A stretch of 64,000 bases of DNA. Source: JBGUVL01 sp964370395. Lineage in GTDB: Bacteria > Bacillota_I > Bacilli_A > Erysipelotrichales > Erysipelotrichaceae. The notes beneath the pieces are model-generated. The model was not told where the DNA came from. It made no database searches and was given only the letters and a program-made list of their open reading frames with translations. Positions 34,225 through 41,933 of the stretch are shown here, one piece after another. The translations under genes and the position numbers were made by a program. The number at the start of each line of letters is the position of its first letter. Within the stretch, counting starts at the first letter, position 1. The stretch is from contig CAYJIZ010000004.1 in the NCBI GenBank assembly GCA_964370395.1, positions 62,001 through 126,000 of the forward strand, given 5' to 3'.

Positions 34225-34237
34225 AACTTTATCTCCT

Positions 34238-35494
34238 TTATTTTGCTTCTACTGCTTCCATCTCTTCTTCCACACATTGTTTTTCGTATGCTTTGAAGAA
34301 TGGATACCAAATTGCTGTCGCAAGAATAAACGTTAATATCACGACAATAATCGCAGTAATTGATCCTTGTGATGAAATCCATGTTGAAATTGGATATGGA
34401 CAATACCACAAGTCAAATTGAATACTAGGAATTGGTGCAAATGCCAATACCTTCAACATAATCCATGTAAACACAGGTAGAACGATCCCAATAATCCACA
34501 TTGGTAACATCATAATTGGGTTCCAAGCGATACATCCAAATACAACAGGTTCATTAATGTTGAATACCGCTGGTGCAATACATGCACGTCCTAGTGCTTT
34601 TAATTTTTTTGATCTTGAACGCATTAACAATAATACTAGTGGGAATGTACAAGCAATCCCCCCAATCCACATATAGCAAGAGAACACTAATGTTTCCGTA
34701 AACATATTTAAACTTGCTACTGTTGCAGTCCCAGCACTTACCATTGCGATATTAGCTGCAATACTTGCTAGTTTTACTGGTTGTGTTGCTGGTGTTAATA
34801 CCCAACTTGAAATCCCCATTGAGTAAATAAAACATGTAATAAAATTCATTAAGATAAATCCATACCAAGTATTACATAATGAACTTAATGGCATAAAGAA
34901 ACTTGTAACGATTGCGTATAAGTTAACATTTAATACTTGAACAACGATAAATCCACCAAAGATAATAATAAAGATTGGTAGTAACGCATCAAACCATTGA
35001 CGTACAAAGTCAGGAATCGCGCTGTCTTCTTTAAAGAACGAAAACTTTCCAAATAAGTTAAATACGATACAAACGATAACTCCTGTTACAATTGCACAGA
35101 ACATTCCTCCTGCACCCAGAGCACTTGAACCAAATCCTGGTTCCCCTGAAGCAATGACTTCTGGTGTAATAGAAATTAAGAATAAGATTAACCCTGATCC
35201 TGAAGCAATTAATCTTTGTTTACGTAAACGTTTCTTTTCACAGAAATTTAGTGGAATTAACATTGCCACTAAGATAGATACCATACCCATCGTCCAACCA
35301 AATGGTGTCCAAAATGAGAATGGTAATGTTACATAATTCTCAACAACAGCTCCAATACAGAATAGTGATCCTAATAAAATAAACGGTAAGATTTGCATAA
35401 CTGAGTCTTTTAATGTTACAACCCAAACGTTATGGTTAATCTTATTCATCTTTGGCGCGAAACTATTTTCTAACCAATCAATTAATTTTTGCAT
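34238..35494 (-). CDS. PTS lactose/cellobiose family EIIC
   Basis: The 418-residue membrane permease has the CelB/LicC pattern: DSVMQILPFILLGSLFCIG near the start, FCAIVTGVIVCIVF, and the substrate-loop motif FNINEPVVFGCIAWNPIMMLP near residue 310 with the conserved N-E-P. Some ten hydrophobic segments are seen. It carries and phosphorylates the glycoside that the GH1 enzymes then cleave. The length is normal for the family. Confidence 0.95.
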   Translation of the reverse strand: MQKLIDWLENSFAPKMNKINHNVWVVTLKDSVMQILPFILLGSLFCIGAVVENYVTLPFSFWTPFGWTMGMVSILVAMLIPLNFCEKKRLRKQRLIASGSGLILFLISITPEVIASGEPGFGSSALGAGGMFCAIVTGVIVCIVFNLFGKFSFFKEDSAIPDFVRQWFDALLPIFIIIFGGFIVVQVLNVNLYAIVTSFFMPLSSLCNTWYGFILMNFITCFIYSMGISSWVLTPATQPVKLASIAANIAMVSAGTATVASLNMFTETLVFSCYMWIGGIACTFPLVLLLMRSRSKKLKALGRACIAPAVFNINEPVVFGCIAWNPIMMLPMWIIGIVLPVFTWIMLKVLAFAPIPSIQFDLWYCPYPISTWISSQGSITAIIVVILTFILATAIWYPFFKAYEKQCVEEEMEAVEAK

Positions 35495-35526
35495 AATTCT
35501 CTCTCCTCTTATAAGTGTAATTTAAA

Positions 35527-35841
35527 TTAATTACCCATTTCTTCCATTAAATGAGCAATTGCTTTATCTCCATCTAAAGTAGCGTAATAGTCACCTTTCA
35601 TTAATACGACTTTCACATCGTGTCCATGAATGTAATCCTCTACTTCATCTAAGATATAAGCTAAGTGTGGTCCTACCATCAATGCATCAATTTCATCGAT
35701 GTAGTTTTCAATTTCGGATTCGCTTCTCGCTTTGATATCGATTTCTAATCCTTGTTTTGATGCTGCCTTTCTCATGTTCGCAGCCATAAATCCAGAACTC
35801 GCTCCAGATCCACACACTAGTAATACATTTAATTTTTTCAT
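35527..35841 (-). CDS. PTS lactose/cellobiose family EIIB
   Basis: The 104-residue EIIB has the phosphocysteine loop LLVCGSGASSGFMA with Cys10. It is the first gene of the operon and receives phosphate from EIIA. An AAGGA site lies 11 bases before ATG 35841. Confidence 0.95.
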   Translation of the reverse strand: MKKLNVLLVCGSGASSGFMAANMRKAASKQGLEIDIKARSESEIENYIDEIDALMVGPHLAYILDEVEDYIHGHDVKVVLMKGDYYATLDGDKAIAHLMEEMGN

Positions 35842-35884
35842 TTGTTATTCCATCCTTTCGGGTACCCTGTCACTTGACACTTAC

Positions 35885-35962
35885 ATTATGCAAAAATAAA
35901 AACTTTTCTTCCACTCAACTTTTGCACCGATAGTGGGCAATTAATTATTTTCACCGAGAGTG
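35885..35962 (-). promoter_or_regulatory. Activated promoter with two direct repeats before the PTS/GH1 operon
   Basis: On the minus strand CATAAT (35890-35885) has a poor -35 at 17 bases (TGGAAG). Two direct repeats, CACCGATAGTGGG (35925-35937) and CACCGAGAGTGTG (35952-35964), lie 27 bases apart upstream. This suits activation by the divergently encoded PRD regulator. The assignment is inferred. Confidence 0.55.
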
Positions 35963-36087
35963 TGAAAATGTTTGGTAGAATTTGTATTATAATATAAGTA
36001 TAATAAATATAGTTATTATTGTATATGTTTAAAGCAAAGCAATAAATGAATTCGTATCTATGATGAATCATAATTTTTGGAGGGCAT

Positions 36088-37998
36088 ATGAAACCAAAGA
36101 ATATGGCACTCATCCGTTATCTATTAGAAGCTCCCAACATGACTGCAAACATTCTAGCGGATCGTTTAAACGTATCCACTCGTAGTGTGAAAAATTATGT
36201 TGCTGAGATCAATCGGGAATATGCTGATTGTATTTCTAGTTCTAGAGAAGGATATAGTGTTAACGCAACTATCGCAAAAAAGATCATTGATGAAAACCAA
36301 ACACACGTTCCTCAAACATCACACGAGCGCGTGACTTTTATCTTAAGCAATTTAATGAATCACAACAATAATGAACCAGTGAATGTATATGATTTATGTG
36401 ATGAAATGTACGTTAGTCTTTCTACTTTAAAAAATGAGCTACAAAAAGTAAAACGTCGATTGGCTAAGTTTGACTTAGAATTAATTAACCAACAAGATGA
36501 TATTACAGTCAAAGGATTAGAGAAAAACAAACGCAAGATGCTAAGTACGATACTGTATGATGAATCCAATGTGAACTTTGTTAATTTGAATTCAATACAA
36601 AAAGCGTTTGTCGATATCGATATCGACTATATTAAAAGTACAGTACTAGAAATATTTGATGAGTACCATTATTTTATTAATGATTACTCCCTTATTAATT
36701 TAGTATTGCATATTACTATTTCTATCGATCGCATTCGTAACGATAACTTCAACACCCAAAATGTTGCGGAACAACCAGGTGTACGTTTGCACGAATACGA
36801 ACTTGCGCAAAAAGTAACCAAACGCTTGGAACAGTATTTTGATATTAAATACAGTGAAGCGGAAATCTATGAAATGACCCTTTTGATTATTTCACGTACG
36901 ACAACCATTGATTACAATAGTATTAACGCAACTAACTTAGAAGACTTTATTGGAAAAGAATGTTTGGATTTAGTGTACCAACTAATTCAAGATATCAGTG
37001 CGTTCTATTATATCGATTTAGGAGAACAAGAATTTCTGATACGATTCGCACTGCATATTCGTAATTTATTAGTGCGTTCCAAAAACAATTACTTCTCTAA
37101 GAACCCATTAACAGAAGGTATCAAAACTTCTTGTCCATTGATTTATGATGTGTCGGTTACCTTAGCAAGTACAATGAAGGAAAAAACAGGTGTATCCATT
37201 AACGATGATGAAATTGCCTATATCGCATTTCATTTAGGTAGTGCGATTGAAGCACAAAAAAGCTTAACAACCAAAGTAACGGCAGTCTTATATTGCCCTA
37301 ACTACTATGATATGAATTTACGTATCAACGATACGATTAACCAACACTTTGAAAATGACATTTTAATTACCAACATCTTAACGGATGAAAGTGAGTTTGA
37401 GAAATTAAATGATGTTGATATGGTAATCACAACGATTCCTATTTCTACGATTCTAACGATTCCCATTATTCAAATTAATTTATTTTTAACGGATCGTGAT
37501 CGTTTCTTATTAAAAGAACGCATAAGTGAAATACGCAAACAAAACCAAAAGGATGAGTTTGAAGGTTACTTACGTGATTTAATTAACCCAGCCTTTTTTG
37601 AAAGAAAAAATAATTTGGCTACCGAAAAAGAGTGCATTGATTACATGGTGAAAAAAATGGTCAAGTTTGGTTATGTCGATACTTCTTTCAAAAAGCAAAT
37701 TATGGAACGCGAACAAATGTCGAGTACTGCATTTGGTAACTTCGCAATTCCACATGCCATGAAAATGTACGCACACAAAACGGGAATCAACATTATTGTG
37801 AGCGACGAACCAATATTATGGAATAACTGTCCTGTTAACTTAGTAATTATGATGTGTTTTAATATTAATGAACGTTATATCTTCAATGAAATATTTGATC
37901 CTATTACGATGATTCTAAGCGAAAGCGAAAATATTAAAAAAATATGCAACAGTGACAATTACGAACAGTTCATTCAAAACATGGTTTCTTTATTATAA
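36088..37998 (+). CDS. PRD-containing transcriptional activator with EIIA domain (LicR/MtlR type)
   Basis: The 636-residue regulator has an N-terminal HTH (NMTANILADRLNVSTRSVKN), a second HTH near 95-120 and two PRD domains. Regulatory histidines are visible in LVLHITISIDR and IAYIAFHLGS. A short EIIB-like segment follows, then a C-terminal EIIA-Fru/Mtl domain with TAFGNFAIPHAMKM (active-site His). PTS phosphorylation of these domains controls activity according to sugar supply. It is transcribed divergently from the PTS/GH1 operon, which it most likely activates. GGAGG precedes the ATG by 4 bases. Confidence 0.93.
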   Translation: MKPKNMALIRYLLEAPNMTANILADRLNVSTRSVKNYVAEINREYADCISSSREGYSVNATIAKKIIDENQTHVPQTSHERVTFILSNLMNHNNNEPVNVYDLCDEMYVSLSTLKNELQKVKRRLAKFDLELINQQDDITVKGLEKNKRKMLSTILYDESNVNFVNLNSIQKAFVDIDIDYIKSTVLEIFDEYHYFINDYSLINLVLHITISIDRIRNDNFNTQNVAEQPGVRLHEYELAQKVTKRLEQYFDIKYSEAEIYEMTLLIISRTTTIDYNSINATNLEDFIGKECLDLVYQLIQDISAFYYIDLGEQEFLIRFALHIRNLLVRSKNNYFSKNPLTEGIKTSCPLIYDVSVTLASTMKEKTGVSINDDEIAYIAFHLGSAIEAQKSLTTKVTAVLYCPNYYDMNLRINDTINQHFENDILITNILTDESEFEKLNDVDMVITTIPISTILTIPIIQINLFLTDRDRFLLKERISEIRKQNQKDEFEGYLRDLINPAFFERKNNLATEKECIDYMVKKMVKFGYVDTSFKKQIMEREQMSSTAFGNFAIPHAMKMYAHKTGINIIVSDEPILWNNCPVNLVIMMCFNINERYIFNEIFDPITMILSESENIKKICNSDNYEQFIQNMVSLL

Positions 37999-37999
37999 A

Positions 38000-38048
38000 A
38001 AAAACGCAAGAAAACAAAACGATCCTTCGCTTTGCTCTCTTGCGTTTT
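38000..38048 (+). terminator. Terminator of the PRD regulator gene
   Basis: AAAACGCAAGA pairs with TCTTGCGTTTT around a loop of about 26 bases, directly after the stop, and TTTTATG follows. Confidence 0.7.
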
Positions 38049-38110
38049 ATGATGTCATACATACCCTTGCTTCTTCAGATGTATTCAAAAAACATAAGCC
38101 TTTTCACATA

Positions 38111-38176
38111 GAAAAAGAACCTTCTAAATAGATACAACACTACTTTTATCGTGTCTATTTTAGAAAGTTCTTTTTG
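38111..38176 (-). terminator. Long terminator hairpin after the glycyl-radical gene
   Basis: A very long stem (AAAAAGAAC-TTCTAAA-AGATAC with its complement) closes over a loop of about 15 bases. It has A-runs and T-runs on both sides and can work in both directions. Confidence 0.75.
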
Positions 38177-38223
38177 CTTTCATCAATATTTGATTTTAAA
38201 GAACGCTTTTCCTTTACCAACAA

Positions 38224-38457
38224 TTACATTGCATCATGCATCGTTCTTGTTATAACGTCATCTTGCTGTTCTTTTGTTAACTTGTTAAAGTTAACTGCAT
38301 ATCCAGAAACACGCACTGTTAATTGTGGATATTTTTCTGGGTGTGCTTGTGCATCCATTAAAGTTTCGCGATCGAACACGTTAACATTTAAATGATGTCC
38401 TCCACCTTCTGCATAACCATCAATCATCGTTACTAAGTTATCAATTTTATCACTCAT
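38224..38457 (-). CDS. grcA: Stand-alone glycyl-radical domain (GrcA/YfiD-like)
   Basis: The 77-residue protein equals the C-terminal glycyl-radical domain of pyruvate formate-lyase: HHLNVNVFDRETLMDA, HPEKYPQLTVRVSGYAV with the radical Gly52, and LTKEQQDDVITRT. In E. coli the autonomous protein GrcA (127 residues) repairs oxygen-cleaved pyruvate formate-lyase. This one lacks GrcA's N-terminal 50 residues and instead starts with a segment resembling the PFL linker (DKIDNLVTMIDGYAE). It has its own GAGGTGG site 5 bases before ATG, a weak promoter (TTTCTT-17-TAAAAT) and a terminator, so it is a real gene, not a fragment. No pfl gene is in the window. Confidence 0.85.
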   Translation of the reverse strand: MSDKIDNLVTMIDGYAEGGGHHLNVNVFDRETLMDAQAHPEKYPQLTVRVSGYAVNFNKLTKEQQDDVITRTMHDAM

Positions 38458-38569
38458 CTAAGCCACCTCACTTTACTCTTTTATTTTAACGAATTTGCTT
38501 CCATAAAGAAAATGATTTGACTACGAATCTGTGCTTATCGTTAAGTACAACAATACCTTTACTAAGCAA

Positions 38570-39421
38570 CTATTTTTTAAAATATTGAATTGCGATACAA
38601 CCGATTCCAGTATGTACCCCAACTACACTTACTAATGGTGCAAAAATATACTCTGCTTTTAAAAAAGCTTCCATATAACGAGCCAATAACTCTTTCGCAC
38701 GATCTTTACATAATACATAGGTTACAGCGATACAGTATCCTTCGCCTTCTCCATTAATATGTTCTTTTATATTGTCTAATGTTTTGTCCATTGCTTTTGA
38801 CATGGTACGAACTTTGTCCAACACATCAATTTTACCTGCTGTCTCTTTATTAATTTGTAAGATTGGTTTAATCTTCAACAATCCACCTAATGTTGCCGCA
38901 AATGGAGTTAAACGACCACCGCGTTGCAAGTGTTTTAAATCATCTGGAATCAACAGCGTATTCGTATTATCACAAACTGTTTCTAAATATTCTTTAATTT
39001 GTGCAAACGACTTATGTTGTTCATACATTTCTTTTGCTTTTTTCACCATGTAGTGTTCAACATAGGCTGTTACATGGCAATCAAAATAATCAAAAGCCAA
39101 ATCGTATTCCTCTGCTACCACTCGCATCATATTAATTGTTCCTGATAATCCACTACAAATAGGAACAGCAAAAATCGTATCATAACCATCTTGCTTTAAT
39201 CGTTCAAATAATTCTTCACAACGCTTCATTGAAGCCAATGATGTTTTTAAATTAGCACCTTGTGAAAGTAAGCGATACACTTCGTCAACGCTTATTTCTT
39301 CACCTTCTAATTTCGTAATATCATTAATCGTAATTTGCAGGGGTACTCCAAAGATACCTTCTTTCGCTAATTCTTCTGGAGTAGCTCCTGTCCCTGTATC
39401 TGTAACAAAAGCAACTTTCAT
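38570..39421 (-). CDS. DegV family fatty-acid-binding protein (paralogue A)
   Basis: The 283-residue DegV/FakB-type protein has DTGTGATPEELAKEG at the start, a SQGANLKTSLAS strand, the PICSGLSGTINMMR fatty-acid carboxylate loop and LKHLQRGGRLTP. The C-terminal motif is HTGIGCIAIQYF. FakB proteins bind free fatty acids and present them to the kinase FakA for entry into phospholipid synthesis. It is last of three tandem copies, 9 bases after the previous gene. Confidence 0.9.
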   Translation of the reverse strand: MKVAFVTDTGTGATPEELAKEGIFGVPLQITINDITKLEGEEISVDEVYRLLSQGANLKTSLASMKRCEELFERLKQDGYDTIFAVPICSGLSGTINMMRVVAEEYDLAFDYFDCHVTAYVEHYMVKKAKEMYEQHKSFAQIKEYLETVCDNTNTLLIPDDLKHLQRGGRLTPFAATLGGLLKIKPILQINKETAGKIDVLDKVRTMSKAMDKTLDNIKEHINGEGEGYCIAVTYVLCKDRAKELLARYMEAFLKAEYIFAPLVSVVGVHTGIGCIAIQYFKK

Positions 39422-39430
39422 ACTTCTAAC

Positions 39431-40282
39431 CTACACTTTCTTCACGTATTGAATTCCAACACAACCAATTCCTGTATGAACCGCAATAACTGGTCCAATG
39501 TAACCAAACTCTGTTGTACAGTTTGGGTATTTCGCAAAATAGATGTCTTTCATAGCATTCGCACTTTCTAGTGCATCCGTATGTAAGATTACAATCTCAT
39601 ATTGATCATCAATTTCATTTTTTTGAGTAAAGGTATCCACTGCCATTTGCATCGCTTTTGACATCGTACGTACTTTCGCAAACGTATCTACTTTTCCTTC
39701 ACTTGATTTATTTAATTTTAAAATTGGTTTAATTTTAAGCATCCCACCTAATGCAGCTGCCAAAGGTGTTAGTCTTCCTCCACGTTTTAAATGATCCAAA
39801 TCATCTGGAATAATTAAGGTATCACTATGCGCTACACAATCTTGTAAACGTTCCATGATGTCCTCAAGTGGTAACCCTTCTTCTACTAATTGTTTTGCTG
39901 CACGTGCCAAATACTTTTGAATATGGCATGTTGTATATGTTTCTAAACAGGTAATTGGCATTCCTGCTTCTTCTGCACCCAAACGAATGGATTGCATCGT
40001 ACTCGATAATCCAGATGTCAAACTGATACAGATAGAATGCTCATACCCTTCTTCTTTTAATTGTTTAAATAATTGTTCAATCATTCCTAATGGTGGCAAT
40101 GATGTTTTCAACATCTTTCCATCTTTCATCATTTGAAAGATTTCTTCTGTTGTGATATCAATTCCATCCAAATACGTTTTATCCTCATCTACAATTTGTA
40201 GCGGTAAAAAGAAAATTCCTTCTTCTAATGCACTTTGCTTTGTAAATCCACTTCCACTATCCACAACTACTGCAATTTTCAT
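39431..40282 (-). CDS. DegV family fatty-acid-binding protein (paralogue B)
   Basis: The 283-residue protein has VDSGSGFTKQSALEEG, MLKTSLPPLG, ISLTSGLSSTMQSIRLG, LDHLKRGGRLTPL and HTGIGCVGIQYV. ATG 40282 is chosen because GGGAGG lies 7 bases upstream; a longer reading would run over the previous gene's end. It is closest to paralogue A. The three copies may bind different acyl chains, as FakB isoforms do in other Firmicutes. Confidence 0.9.
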   Translation of the reverse strand: MKIAVVVDSGSGFTKQSALEEGIFFLPLQIVDEDKTYLDGIDITTEEIFQMMKDGKMLKTSLPPLGMIEQLFKQLKEEGYEHSICISLTSGLSSTMQSIRLGAEEAGMPITCLETYTTCHIQKYLARAAKQLVEEGLPLEDIMERLQDCVAHSDTLIIPDDLDHLKRGGRLTPLAAALGGMLKIKPILKLNKSSEGKVDTFAKVRTMSKAMQMAVDTFTQKNEIDDQYEIVILHTDALESANAMKDIYFAKYPNCTTEFGYIGPVIAVHTGIGCVGIQYVKKV

Positions 40283-40308
40283 ATTGTTTCCTCCCAGCGT
40301 ATCGTATT

Positions 40309-41160
40309 CTATTTTAATGTAGATTGCATCGCAATACAACCCATTCCGCCATGACATGTTAAAACAGCCGGCAAATTAAGGATTTCGTATTCGATTGGTC
40401 CTAGTTTGTCTTGCGCATAGGCAACAAAACGTTCCGCTGCAGCCAAATTGTCTGCGTGTAATAAATACAGTTTATGTGTTGTAGGATTTACTTGTTCCTC
40501 TAAAAACTGATTAATCACTGCTTGAAATATTTTATTTTCGGTACGCCCCATCATAAATTTATCCACCACTTCTCCATGGTTTGCCAAATACAACAATGGT
40601 TTAATTTTTAGTAGCGATGCGACATTCGCTGCTACTGGAGAAATTCTTCCTCCTTTTTTTAATTGATCCAACGTTTCTGGTAATAAGAAGGAGAATGTGT
40701 TTTCACACTTACTCGCAATTTTTTCTAAAATTTTAACTTCTTCTTCCCCACGATCCGCCATCGCTTTCGCTTCCAACGCCATATCATAGAGCGGTGCGCC
40801 AACACTTCTTGAATCAATCAAATGCACATTATCCATTTGCATATGTTCTTTTGCGATATGAAACGATTGGTACGTTCCACTTAATCCTGAAGAACAACAT
40901 ATGACAATAATTGCGTCATATTCTTCCTTTTTCCAACTTTCCATTAATGCCTCAATATCCCCAACACTAGGTTGTGATGTTGTTGGCACTTTCCCACTAC
41001 GTAATTGCTCATATAATTGCTCGTACGTCATCTCATAATGATCTTTGTACTGCTTTCCATCAATAACTACACTCAATGGAACTAATACAATGCCGTGTTT
41101 ACGTGCTGTTTCGATATCGAGTGCACTTGTACTATCGGCTACAATTAAATATTTTTTCAT
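40309..41160 (-). CDS. DegV family fatty-acid-binding protein (paralogue C)
   Basis: The 283-residue protein has ADSTSALDIETARKHG, PTTSQPSVGDIEAL, ICCSSGLSGTYQSFHIA, LDQLKKGGRISPVAA and CHGGMGCIAMQ. It keeps the standard TSQPS motif that paralogues A and B have altered to TSLAS/TSLPP. It is the first of the three co-directional genes and so probably the head of the operon. Confidence 0.9.
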   Translation of the reverse strand: MKKYLIVADSTSALDIETARKHGIVLVPLSVVIDGKQYKDHYEMTYEQLYEQLRSGKVPTTSQPSVGDIEALMESWKKEEYDAIIVICCSSGLSGTYQSFHIAKEHMQMDNVHLIDSRSVGAPLYDMALEAKAMADRGEEEVKILEKIASKCENTFSFLLPETLDQLKKGGRISPVAANVASLLKIKPLLYLANHGEVVDKFMMGRTENKIFQAVINQFLEEQVNPTTHKLYLLHADNLAAAERFVAYAQDKLGPIEYEILNLPAVLTCHGGMGCIAMQSTLK

Positions 41161-41299
41161 GGTGTATTCCTCTACTTTATGGTTTCATTTTACCATACTT
41201 TAAAGGTGCATTGGTATTATTTTACCAGTTTTACAACATTTTTATTATCGTCTAACTTTCCTGTACATGGTATAATATTGCTAAGTTAAGAGGTGGCGC

Positions 41300-41917
41300 A
41301 TGTATCGAGTCAAAGAAGCATATCAACATACTATTGAAATTGAAAAATCAAAGTTTATCACATACGTAACACGTGTCTTTCATGAAGAAGAGGCGAAACA
41401 ATACATAACGCAAATTCAAAAACTTCATCCTAATGCGAATCACCACTGTTATGCCTTTGTCATTGGAGAACATAGCGAAATCCAAAGAAGCAATGATAAT
41501 GGAGAACCAAGTGGAACAGCTGGGGTACCGATGTTAGAAAGTTTACGCAAAAACAACATGCAAGATACACTTGCGATTACCGTGCGTTATTTTGGTGGAA
41601 TCAAGTTAGGAGCAGGTGGGTTGATTCGCGCTTATTCCAAAAGCGTATCCCAAACACTACAACATGCCACACTGACACAAACCAAACAGACCAAACAATA
41701 CCAACTGTCTTTTTCTTATGATTTGATTGGTCGTCTTGATTATTTCTTTCAAGAAAAAAACATTGAAATCATCGATAAACAATACGAAGAAAACGTTTGT
41801 TATCGGTATCGTACAACACTTGCTATCACAGATGAAATTGCAGAGATAACAAGTGGAAAGTTTCTTCCTGAATTCTTAAAAGAAGAAATCGTAGAAGTCG
41901 AAGTCATACCACAATAA
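41300..41917 (+). CDS. yigZ: YigZ/IMPACT family protein
   Basis: The 205-residue protein has an N-terminal IMPACT domain with IEKSKFITYVTRV, NHHCYAFVIG, NDNGEPSGTAGVPML and ITVRYFGGIKLGAGGLIRAY, and a C-terminal DUF1949 domain. The family is conserved and associated with translation control; the exact role in bacteria is not settled. It is 16 bases upstream of rexB with the same direction, and GAGGTGG precedes its ATG. A TATAAT promoter preceded by ATGG lies near 41265-41275. Confidence 0.93.
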   Translation: MYRVKEAYQHTIEIEKSKFITYVTRVFHEEEAKQYITQIQKLHPNANHHCYAFVIGEHSEIQRSNDNGEPSGTAGVPMLESLRKNNMQDTLAITVRYFGGIKLGAGGLIRAYSKSVSQTLQHATLTQTKQTKQYQLSFSYDLIGRLDYFFQEKNIEIIDKQYEENVCYRYRTTLAITDEIAEITSGKFLPEFLKEEIVEVEVIPQ

Positions 41918-41933
41918 AAGGAGGCAATGGTTC

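Noticed and set aside
38224..38457. Glycyl-radical ORF as a degraded pfl fragment.
   Set aside because: It has its own ribosome binding site at good spacing, an intact reading frame and a terminator, and no other pfl remnant lies upstream.
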